Below, one piece after another: positions 11,401-23,600 of a stretch of 64,000 bases of DNA. Source of the DNA: Coccinella septempunctata (lineage: Eukaryota > Arthropoda > Insecta > Coleoptera > Coccinellidae); assembly GCF_907165205.1 (NCBI RefSeq), contig NC_058189.1:38900270-38964269 (forward strand), in the 5' to 3' direction. Within the stretch, counting starts at the first letter, position 1, and each line of letters opens with the position of its first letter. The position numbers and the translations under genes are program-made. The notes beneath the pieces are model-generated. The model was not told the DNA's origin, did not search any database, and was given only the letters and a program-made list of their open reading frames with translations.

Positions 11401-14400
11401 TTCTGAATTAATAAATACTCTTTTTTCGGAAAATAAGCTTAAACTGTGTACTTGAGATTGATATTAGAGGATATTCTTTTACGCAATTCAAAATGCTGCA
11501 AAATTTATGCAAGGGTTCTTTTTTCAAAGGTCTTCGCAATCTCTTTATCAAAATTCGTGTACAAAAATTGTCACTATAGTGAGCCTTGAGCCAGTTACAT
11601 GCAGTTTGTGGACAGAATAATTACAGCCACTGCGCCAAAGAAAGCTTTGCTGGTTCGAAGGAGGAGTTTATACCACGTACATATAAGGCGTAAAACCCCT
11701 CAAACCAAAATCTCCCCACCCGCCAAAAGAGTGAGAAAGGATAGCTCCTCGTCCAATGAAGATACAAACAAGAAAAGAGTCTTGGAAACCCCAGCCCAAG
11801 AGAAAACCACTCCAGTGGAGAGAAAAGAAAAAATCCCCCCAGTTACCCTGAGAGGTACGTCCGAATGGACGTCAATTTCCAACGCGTTAATGCGAAACGG
11901 AATAAATTACAGCAGAGCGACTACTGTGAAGGACGGAATTAGGGTCGTCCCACAAACCCCACAAGATCATCGAAGGATGACTGAATTCCTCCACAAAATC
12001 AACAGAGAGTTTTACACTCTCCAACGAGAAGAGGAGAAGAAAATTTACGCGGTAGTGAGATACCTACCGCTGGATGCAGATATCCCGACGATACTTGACG
12101 ACCTCAAGGATCAAGGGATCGTCGATGCTGAGGTCATAAGGATGACCTCAAATAAAACAAAAAATCCGATGCCCTTATTGCTGGTTAAAACCCAGAATAA
12201 GGGTATCTTCGAGGTGAGAAGGCTCTACAACATGAACTGTGTTGTTGAACCTAAGAGAAGGACGACCGGGCCTGGACAATGTTACCGCTGTCAGCGATAT
12301 GGACATGCCCAAAGTAAGTGCACTTTTCCATGGAGGTGCGTGAAATGCTCCGGTAATCACAGCTCCAAGGAGTGTACGCTTACCAGGGAGAACGAGGAGC
12401 GAAATGCCTCTTGTGTTCTCTGTGGAGAGCAAGGACATCCAGCCAGCTACAAGGGATGTAGCGAATGGAAATTGGTCACTAAAAAGACCAAGAGATCGCC
12501 AAGATCGAACCAGACCAGCTCGAGGCCAACACAAAATACACCGAGGCCATCCCCAAACTCTTCGGAAGTGAAGAAACCCCAGGAAACTGCAACCAAAGCA
12601 GTCAAAGAGACGAAGAAACCAGAGAAAAAGACGGAAAAGGCAAAAACCGTCAAAAAAGCCGAAACCAGAAAAGGAATTTCTGGAATCACTGAGGAACTGG
12701 ATAAGTTCACGAAAAACCTCCTCAGCACGATGATGCAGAATCTGGAGAAAGAGATTGAGAAGAAGATGCAGCAAATTATTAAGAATATTTAATGGCTGAC
12801 ACGACAATAAAGAACAATCTCATAATCGTCTCTTGGAACGTCGAAGGATTGAGAGCCCGCAGATCAGAATTCGAAGAACTGATTGAAGAGAAGAGACCGG
12901 ATGTCATAGCTCTCCAAGAAACGAGACTTAACCCCAACGTTCGGATAGCATTTCCCAATTACGATATTTACAGAAATGATAGACCTAACAGCACAGGTGG
13001 CGTTGCTATACTGGCTAGAAGGAATATGGATCACCATTTCGACCAAATATTCAATGGACAAGAAGTAGAAGCAATATCGATTATTGTGAATACTAATCGA
13101 GGGCAAGTGAAGATTATTTCAACTTATAAATCACCGGATAAGGACATGCTGGAAGAGGATCTAAAAATGCTACTAGAAGGAAGACACCCGAAAATCATAA
13201 TTGGTGATCTTAACTGCAAATCGCAGGAATGGAACAGTAGGGTGGAAAATACAAACGGGAGAAGACTGAAGATTTATGCTGAAAAACTTAATGCAGTTGT
13301 GATAGGACCTGATATATCGACCTACATACCAAGAGTAAATGGACTACCCGATGTACTGGACATTGTCGTAATGAAAGACATCACTGAAGAAATCAGCATT
13401 GATACAATAGAAGACGGAACTTCAGACCACAATCCCATAGAATTCATAGTGGGACATGGCCCAAGAAACGAAGAAGAGACACAAACCAAGGATCGCACAG
13501 ACTGGGAGAAATATAAGAATTTACTTCAGGAGAAAATCACGGAAATTCCCCAAATAAACACCCGGGATGAATTAGATGAAGCAGTTGAAAAATTGGAAAA
13601 TCAAATAAAAGAAGCCTATGAAGAAAGCACCAAGAGAATAAGGAAACCAATTCCGAAACATTCACATGGAGATACGCCAAGGGATATAAAGGAACTTATA
13701 AAAAAGAACAGAAGACTCAGGAAAATCTACAGAACAACAAAAAGAGAAGAAGACAAGAAGAAACTGAATAAGCATAGTCAGATATTGAAAAATGCTTTAA
13801 CAGAACTGCGTAATAACAGATGGCACCAGAGATTAAGGGAACTGAATACAATAGATCACTCGGCTTGGAAAATGCAAAAACGCTTACGACGAGAACAGAC
13901 AGTTATACCTCCACTGCATGGAGCAAACGGAATGGTATATACGAGACTTGAAAAAGCCGAAGCACTTGCCGACTCAATTGAGAGAGAAGCCAGAATAAAT
14001 TACAGAAATGATGATGACAATGAAGATTTAGAAGAAGAAGTGGAGGCCAACGAAGAACTGATGATGGAACCACCGGAAACCGAAATCATTCCAAAACCGG
14101 CTTCACCAACAGAAATCAAAGAGATAATAATGAAACTGAAAAACCGGAAAGCACCGGGAGAAGATAGGATAACGAATTATATGTTGAAGAAATTGCCTAG
14201 AAAAGGAATAGCAGCCTTGACGAATATAACAAACGGAGTGATGAGGACCGAATACTACACAAAGAGATGGAAAACTGCAGAAATGATAGTTTTCAACAAG
14301 CCTGGAAAAGAACGGAAATTTCCTCAAAATTATAGACCAATCAGCCTACTATCAGCACTAGGAAAAGTCGTCGAGAGGGTTATCGCCAAAAGGCTGAATG

Positions 14401-17400
14401 AGGAAACAGAAATGTTGAAGATAATTCCACCCGAACAATTTGGATTTCGACGAGAACACTCGACTGAACTCCAATTACTACGGCTCATAGAATACGTCAC
14501 CGAAGGAATGCAGACCAAACAGGCCACAGGATTAGTTCTGATGGATATCGAGAGAGCTTTTGATAGAGTATGGCACGAAGGCCTAATCTACAAGATGAAA
14601 AAAGCAGGATATTCGACCAAGCTATGCAAGATTGTAAGGAACTATCTGAGGAATAGAAACTTTTATGTCAAGATAGATGGAGCAACCTCTCGAACCAGAC
14701 AATTGGAAGCGGGAGTGCCTCAAGGATCGGTACTTGGACCTCTGCTTTATGTAATATACGTTTATGATATCCCGAAGAATGCTAGAAATATGCTCACCTT
14801 GTACGCAGATGACACAGGAATAGCGTTCAGACATCGACGCCCAGAGATCATACACCGGAGACTGCAGGAAGCCATAGATGAATTACTCAAATGGTGCATC
14901 AAATGGAAAATCCAAATCAATGGAAGAAAGACTCAAGCAATATTACTGCAAAAGAGAAGATTGAGGATGGAAGAAAACCTTGAAGTTGATGGAGAAGAGG
15001 TTGAATGGAAAAATGAAGCAACATACCTAGGAGTGACGCTTGACAGAGGACTTACATGGAAAAACCACATCAAATGTGCTGTTGATAAAACAAAAGCCGC
15101 AATGAGTAAACTTTATCCACTCATAGGCAGAAGAAGTCATATGAATAAGAACATCAAGTTGACGATGATTAAAACTATTGCGCGACCACAACTCACATAT
15201 GGATCGGCGGCATGGGGCTTCGCAGCCAAGACCCACATCAAGAGAATACAGGCCACTGAGAATAAACTCCTTAGAATGGCGATGGACGTACCCTGGTTTG
15301 TTAGGAACAAACAAATCTACAAGGACTTGGAATGGGAACCAGTTACAGAATTTATGAAGAGAAAGGCGGAAAGGATATTCGACAAAGCCAAACAACATCC
15401 AAATGAGGAACTACGAAGATTAGTCGACTACGATCCAACGGAAGAAGCTAGAAGGTCAAGAACCTACCACCGAAGACCGAGAGATCAGTTAAGGATTTAA
15501 ATGTAACCAAAGAAGAGCTTAACCTATAAAAGCTATAGGCAGCATACAACTATCAACACGACTATGATCGTGTGAGAGTCCAGAAACCATAAGAGTTAAC
15601 TGGTTAATAGGCAAAATGCCCGGAACCTATGAAGAAGCAGTTAAGGGTTTTTAGTGGGTCTCGAGCTCAGAGAGTGAGAATCCCCACACTGTTCCCCCTC
15701 AGCCGAGGGTGTGTTCGTCTGTTTGCAGATTTTCCCCCTGCTACACCAAAAAAAAAAAAAAAAAAACTACCAGAATGTGGGGTTGTGCCAGAACACTTGA
15801 ACGATAAGTAAAAGTTACGGATTTAACAATAGTTTCCACTTTCGTAGAAAAGATGGCAGCACTTAACGAACGTCTTTTTTCAACAAGATACGAATTGTAG
15901 CCAATGGCGAGACTTTACGAGAAATTTCTCCATGTGGAAATTCATAGAAAAGATAATTGCACCTCGGAAAGTTAAAAACATGAATGAGTATTTGTTCTGC
16001 AATGACAAAAATTACTTTTTTCCGTTTGACGAATACAAAAATTTCCGACTTTCCGAGGTGACGAACTGATTGAATTGAATTATAATGAAAACCCCATATA
16101 AATTAGTGGTTTCTGTCGTAAGATATTTATTTTCTCTTTTTGGACTGACAACTTTAACGGTGTAGACAGACCCCCCTCAAGCAGTATGCAAATAAAATGC
16201 TGTTTCTGTTTGGCCTAAGGGTATTCGAAATTATGCTCCCTTTGAATTGTGGCCCAGAGCTCAAACAGTATTGTAAAACCGAGATACTGATAGTGGACCA
16301 ATATTTACCAGTCGCTTCCAAGAACTAGTGTCTGAAAATATACCTGCAATTCCTAGTAACCAGACAGTGAAATTTAGAAATTTGTTGAAATACCTCCGAA
16401 GTAAGAAGTAGATGGGAAGTGGCTGAGAAACTAAAAATTATAGTGTTGCTTCTTTGAATAGTGTTTGTGTTTTGAAGTGGGATCTAAATCTTTACGAAAA
16501 ATGGTTCTAAAGATCAAAATACACAAAAAAAGAAGGAAGGTTAAGGAACAGAAATTGCGTGAGTTTAAAACTACATAATACAATATATTAAATGCCTAAA
16601 TTTCCATGGAAAATGGATTTTTGTGTTCATATTATTTCCAGTGATTAATCTCCGAAATCGTGACAAAAAAAATTAGCCACTCCTAAAATTTCAATCTTCA
16701 GTTTCAATGCTTTTCGAAAATTCGGAGAGCACTGTTACGAGTAAAAAAAATTCATCTAAAATTATCCCAAAAAACAAATTCGATGGATTTGAAAACTCAA
16801 AGATGAAAGTTTGAAGGTCAATGTCAAATTGAGTTGAGTTGGAGTATTTTCTTGAGATTTTTTCATTATTGTCTATTGTCTTCAGAGACAAGTGAAATTG
16901 TAAAATAAGTATTTCGCTTTAATTAAAATACTATCTCTCTTTCATTCTAAATACAAAATATCTTTAAGTCGTGTATTTGAAATATTAAGTATTTTAACTA
17001 TTTTCATTCTAATTCAAATTGCAAAATATAGTCAGGTGTAAGTAAATAAACAAGAACTAATCCAACCCAGACCATTTATCTGTAGAAAAAAGGAAATTTA
17101 CAAGATTGACAACAGATTGGACGCAACTCAATTTTTTTAAATGGGACACTCCTTGTATATTTTTCTGTTTTTGGCTAGCTCTATCTTTCCAGCTCTCGAG
17201 TCATAGACATAGAGACATGGACTGTGCCTTCCCTTTCTATCTATGCATGAAATACGGTCAAAAAAAGTGACAGAGAGAAACGCACGACGGGCATGCAGTT
17301 GTCTTTTTCTAGAAATTTGATTGGTCTACACTCACCTCTATGTGAACAAAAAAGGGACAGGTAAATGCCTGACGATCATTTCTCTCTTTCTATAAAAAAG

Positions 17401-20400
17401 CCAATTTCAAGCTGACATTGCTCAGTCCATGTCTCTATGTCTATGTCTCGAGTATACGTCTGTCTCTCTTATTTTGAGAACTACAGAGTTTAACGTTTGA
17501 CATTCAATGATATTACCTATCAAATTTTAAATATTTTCACTTTATATAGAGACCAATAAAAATAGGAAAGCTGTAAGAAAAGAATATTATGGCGTGATAT
17601 AGAGAATAGAGATCATCCAATTCCAAGTGAAAAAAATATTTAAATTAATACACCTATTAATAGTTATTACAGCCATAAAAGGACACTAAAATTTTCGAAT
17701 ATGAAGAATTTCGGAATAATTTCACATATTTCTTTTATAATGTATACACAGGATGTTCCCAAATTGGAGCTACAAACAAAGAATAAACATTCCTTAATTG
17801 ATTTCAAGAAAAAAAAGTCTCATAAATTATATAAGGTGTTAAACTTTGAATTTTTGGATTGATATCAAAACAAGTAGTGAAAATACATTAATGTGTCAAA
17901 ATTAACAATGAATTTATTCACACAGCTTCACAGCTTACTAACTGAATTTCAATGACAATATGGATTTTTCTGAAGATTTCGTGAGAATCGTTCAACATTT
18001 TTTTCTCGAAATCGGTAGCAGATACGTCGAAACTACGAGAGACCATAAAGTTGGTGTAACAACAAACCTTGTTTTCACATTTTTCAAATTTACAGTGGCT
18101 CACCAAAAAAATGACAATTGACAAAGACAAAACACTTGATAGGACGTGAGCAGTGTTGCAAAGCTTGAAAATTTACAGATTTACATAGGCTTAGAGACAT
18201 GGACTGTGCCTTTTCTTTCTATCTATGCATGAAATGAAATACGGTCAAAAAAGTGACAGAGAGAAACTGAACATCGGGCATGCAGTTGCCTTTTGCTAGA
18301 ATTTTGATTGGTCCGACAGGTAAAGGCCCGACGATCATTTCTCTTTTTCTATAAAATAGCCAATTTCATGCAGGCATTGCTCAGTCCATGTCTCTATGTC
18401 TATGCTGATTTAGCTTGTTAGCGGTCGCCATTTCGCTTACGAAAGCTATCCCCCTCTTTTATTCACAGAAATCACCCCTTAACGAGATCCCAAACGTATT
18501 TAAGTGAAGATGAAAAATTTTGAAGCCATAAGTATTTCAAATACTAAATACCAAATACCTCAGTGTTAGATATGTATTTGTAAAACCAGTTGCAAGTTAC
18601 ATTTTCGAGAATCAAATGAATTTGTATCTCGAATGCGTATTTCAATTACAAGTTATTCAAATACTGTCCAACCCTGCAACTTTACAACTACTGAACACAG
18701 ATTTTTAATCTGTGACTACTGAACTCCTATACAATTGGATCGGTATTTTTCGAATATAAAGAAAAAGAAAACGAAGTTACCTATAACTCCGAAACGATCG
18801 GACGGATTGTGCCCATCAACGAGCTCAACCGGTGCATTCGGACCCTAAAGTTAATAATACCTAGTCGACTTAATAACCTGAAAAGTGCAAATTCCTAGCT
18901 GTCGGAAGGTAGTGCCGGCCTGACGGATAAAATAAGGTGTTCATATTTCGGAGAGTTCTATTGTTCAACTTCGCAGATTGCAAAAAAGTGACTATGGTGA
19001 GCAGAAGGTCTGGCCAATGGCCATCATATTTAATCTCTATGGTCGCGGAGAGCTTTCAATGCGCTCCTATACAACAACAAAAATACATAGATTATTCAGA
19101 AAAGTTGGATTATGACCATTTGGACTTCGAATTCTGCAGGGCAGAAAGGGGTAAGTTCAAATGTTTTAAAATTAGGAATGGAGATCTGAAATTTCATTTT
19201 GAGAGTTGTTTCGAAAAATTGTGAATATTCTCGATATATCTACCTACGTTCTACCTTTGAAATAAAATTTCGGATTGTCGATGGTTGTTAACAGAAGATG
19301 AACAGGAAGAAGATTCTCATTCTAGTGGGGCAATGAGAAGTCCACTGCTTTGACAGAAGTCAAAATTAATGCTTCAAAATGGTTTTAATAAAAATATGAT
19401 TATTTTTATAATCTTCAATGTCTCAAATACTGCAGCTATATAAAAACATGAATTGGATATATATTTATTTGATTGAACAACAAATTAGCAATACCTATTT
19501 GTTTCGTGTTTCATTCAATATTATATTTTGTTATATTGCTTACCTAATTGGATGGAATTACTTTTCTTACATCTTTTTTTTGATTTAATATCTGTATTTT
19601 GGCGGTTGACTTTTAATCACAAGCATTTGTCTTCATGGAGCATATCCTTCAGAATTATAGTTATTTTGATGTCACATACGACCAGGTGAACTATACTGGG
19701 TGTGACTTTGACTTGTACATATATTTTAACAGTAGATTCTTGAGGTCAAAAGAAGCACTAGATACATAAAGCAATTTTAAGTTTTCGTAATGAGATATGC
19801 CACCTCTGTAAAAACAAAAGTTCTTTCAAAATAACACGGTAAATATATGGCACTACCTCTCTCTATCTTAAACAGAGTTGCATTCAGACAATATACCCAA
19901 TTTTTCGTATTCCACAGATATTTTCATTTTTGAATATCAAATTACTCGAAAACGGCGCATTAAATGAGAAAATATGAGAAATACTTTCATTTTCCGAAAT
20001 TATCATGAATTTTCAACAATCAATCTACCCAAATTGAAAAAATGTTGAAGAAAAAAGCGAGGAAAAAAGTGTTTCTTTTGACCTGGGACATGTTCTGTCA
20101 AAATATATGCACAATTCTAAAAGTAACCCTGTATAATCGTTAACTCAACTATAGATACTTTCTCATTTAAATATCGGCCAATTTTATAATTGTTGGATCT
20201 GAAAGGGTTTCGTCGGTAAATAGTAAATGTCTCATAGTCTCATCAAGTCTTATCAAGTTGGCCACCCCTGCTGTATTTTTTTGCGCGCTTTGAAATACTT
20301 TGTTTCTCAGAATTCGTAGATACTAAATTCAGTTCCTTTAATTGTAAATTTTGTCTAATAGCTTCGTGATGTGACATTACGTTCAGGATGCGAACCATCG

Positions 20401-20619
20401 AAATTATTACACACTTCTTCAATACTTCTTACACGATCAACCTAATCGCCCATCATTAATATTTCAAAACAATGTTTTCTCTTAAATGAACCATATTCTT
20501 AATCGTTGAATTTATTTCTATCCATTAGTTTGGCAACAGTTATCTACTGTATTTGAGTAGTTTATTTCTAACTACATAGAGGGTAATCTGGAAACACGTT
20601 TTAACGTTTTTATTCTAAA

Positions 20620-20681
<62 letters not shown>

Positions 20682-23600
20682 CCTATTTTTCAAATGTTCA
20701 GTAATTTATACCTCGTTTTTTCAAATTATTTCCACGAAACGTCGTACGAATTCATAATAACGAGTTTTTTTCATTAACTAGTACTTACAATACAATTATT
20801 ATTTAAATAGCTGTATTGTGAATAATTCATAGACTTCGTGTTTTTGTTAATGATAAAAGCAGTAGTTTCAAAACTTTAAATAATGGACTTCCACAAGGAT
20901 CGGTATTATCTCCTCTTCTTTTCAATTTATATTTATGTGATATCCCCGATACGTCTTCCGAAAAATTTATTTACGCCGATGATATTGCTCTTGCTTTTCG
21001 CCATTCTGATTTCGAAGTAATAGAAAATACTTTAACGCAAGACTTAGAAATCCTGAAAAATTATTTCCTTGAATGGCGGTTATGTCCTAATCCAAATAAA
21101 ACAGAAGTTTCCTGTTTCCATTTAAATAATCAGCAAAAATATAGAAAATTGAAAGTAACTTTTAATGATGATGTTTTACAACATAATTTCAATCCTAAAT
21201 ATCTCGGAATAAAATTAGATTCTTCATTGAATTTTAAGGTTCATTTGGAGAGTTTACGTTTGAAATTAAAATCGAGGAACAATATAATTCAAAAATTAGC
21301 TGGTTCTTCATGGGGTGCTGATGCCATCACACTTCGTACGACAGCTTTGGCCCTAGTTTTTTCTGCTGCTGAGTACTGTTGCTCTGTTTGGTTCAACAGT
21401 GCTCACGTCAATAAAATCGACACCATACTCAATGATTCTATGAGGATCGTTACGGGGACTATCAAATCTACACCTTTGCATTGGTTACCCGTTCTGTCAA
21501 ACATCGTACCACCTCATATTCGCCGACAGGTGGCAGTCTCGAAGTCTTGGAATAAATTCCATTCCTACCCAAATTCATTTCCAATTTTATCATATTTACC
21601 AGATTCTAGAAGTGCCAGATTAAAATCTCGTAAGCCTTTATGGACTAATGATTTTCTGTATTCAACTAATAACCATAAAGAATTTTGGCAATCAGAATGG
21701 AATTCATGTAATCTCTTTAATAAAGATTTGATTACTGATCCTTCAAAAAAAGTTCCTGGCTTTGATCTTCCAAGAAAAATTTGGTGTACACTAAATCGAC
21801 TGAGGACTGGCCATGGTCGGTGTAATAGCATGCTCTTTAGGTGGAATGCTGTTGATAGTCCAAGATGTGAGTGTGGTGCAGAAGAAGAAACTATAGACCA
21901 CTTGGTAAAGAGTTGTCGAATATATCGTTTTCAGGGTGGTTTCGAAGGTATTCATTCGGTTACCGATTCTTTTTTGAGTTGGGTTACTAATTTCAAAATT
22001 ATTTAATGAGTAAAATAAAATTCAATACACCCCTCTCGTTTTTTTTCTTTCTTTTTTGTTTTCAGATTATTCTTCGTCAACCATCATAGTAGAAAGAATG
22101 GGAAGAAGTTTTTGGATTTTGTCATATGAAGAAGATGTCCTTCAATTTCAATTATTTTCAGCATATTCTTTACACAAATACATCATCATTACACTTATAC
22201 GGGCAAACAGAGAGTTTTTTCTGAGGTTTTTATCTCTGTTATCTCAGGATAAATAAATAAATGAATAACTAGGTCCGGAGACTAGGTTGTCTCTGACTGG
22301 GTCTTTTCAAATTCAAGAATATTTACAGGGACTTCTTCTTCTTCCTTTTACTATGTTCACGGTCGCTTAGGCCATTCAGAAAAATTTCCACATCAGCCGA
22401 ATGAGCCTGCTGCTAAGCAGATCCTGGTAATTCCAATACTCAATCGGAGTTTTTATTTACAGGGTCTCCTATACAAATTAAAAAATTGGGGTTATTTTTG
22501 TTGAAACCGTTACTAAACTAATGTAGTGTAACGAAAATATGGCATCGGATGCGTTATTCGTGAATGTACAGGATGTTCCATATTCGATGTCTAGTGAAGG
22601 TATCTCGGAAACTAGTAAAGCTAGATGGCAGTTTCCCAAAAAAAAAAATTTGCCTACGGTGCTCCGTTTTTGAGTTATTAGCAAAATTGATATTTTGACG
22701 ATTTCGAAAAGTTCACAAAAGGCTTTTTTTACGTTACGACTATTCTGAAAAGAAAATTTCTAATTATGAAGCAAATTTTTATTCTTTTAAATGCAAACTA
22801 CACTGCGCAAAAAAATTAACGCATTTATGGAAATCTCAAATTTATTCTACAACTGAAGGTGTTCTCAATGATAATTATTTTTATCAGAATTATGCATGCA
22901 TATGTTATCCACTTTCAACGGTTTTCTTCAATACAGATGTTTTTTCCCAGCAGGAATAAAAAAAGATGATATTATCAGATTTTGAATGTATTGGCTCCAT
23001 TCTAAAATCAGTTGTTCTCGATCAATTCTAGTGATCAATAGTTTTTCATTCCTTTGATTTTCTACACTCGATCGCTATACAACGCGAAACACGCAATTTG
23101 ACCCAAGAGGAATGTGCCCAAGCGGTAGTTTTGCGAGAAGAAGGGTGGACATACACAAGAATTGCAGAAAGGTTTGGAGTTTCCCATACAAGTGTGTCCA
23201 GAATGTTGCAGCAATTCAGGGAGACAGGTATGAATGTCCGAAGACCAGGACAGGGTAGACCACGCGTAACAACTGCCATTCAAGAACGTTACTTGAGAGT
23301 GTCTTCGTTGAGACAACGGTTTGCAACCGCTCGCCTCCTTCAAATTCAGCTTGGGCAAACTCATGAGGTGCAAATTAGCACTCAGACAATAAGAAACCGC
23401 CTCAGAGAATATGATTTAAGGCCTCGTGTGGCGGCAAGAGGCCCAGCTCTTACCCCAGTCCATCGAAGGGCGCGTTTGGATTTTGCGAGAGAGCATATCC
23501 ATTGCTGCTCGCACAGACCTAGTGGTCGTTGATAATGGAGCTATGCTGATAAGTATATAAGGAACATTCTTGAAGAGCATGTAGTGCCATTTGCCCCATA

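Larger units (their letters stand above)
11599..15766 (+). mobile_element. Jockey-type non-LTR retrotransposon, two intact ORFs and poly(A)
   Basis: ORF1 (11599-12792) and ORF2 (12792-15500) are followed by about 250 bp of 3' UTR and a 19-A tract at 15748-15766. It is inserted in sense inside the first Evi5 intron. The 5' UTR start and target duplication could not be found by eye, so slight 5' truncation is possible. Both frames are open and all endonuclease and RT motifs are present, so it is young. Confidence 0.9.

Noticed and set aside
12175..12807. 210-codon minus-strand ORF
   Set aside because: Shadow of LINE ORF1.
18937..19224. 95-codon open stretch on + strand
   Set aside because: Starts at GTG, has no motif, and the intron context gives no flanking splice logic for Evi5.
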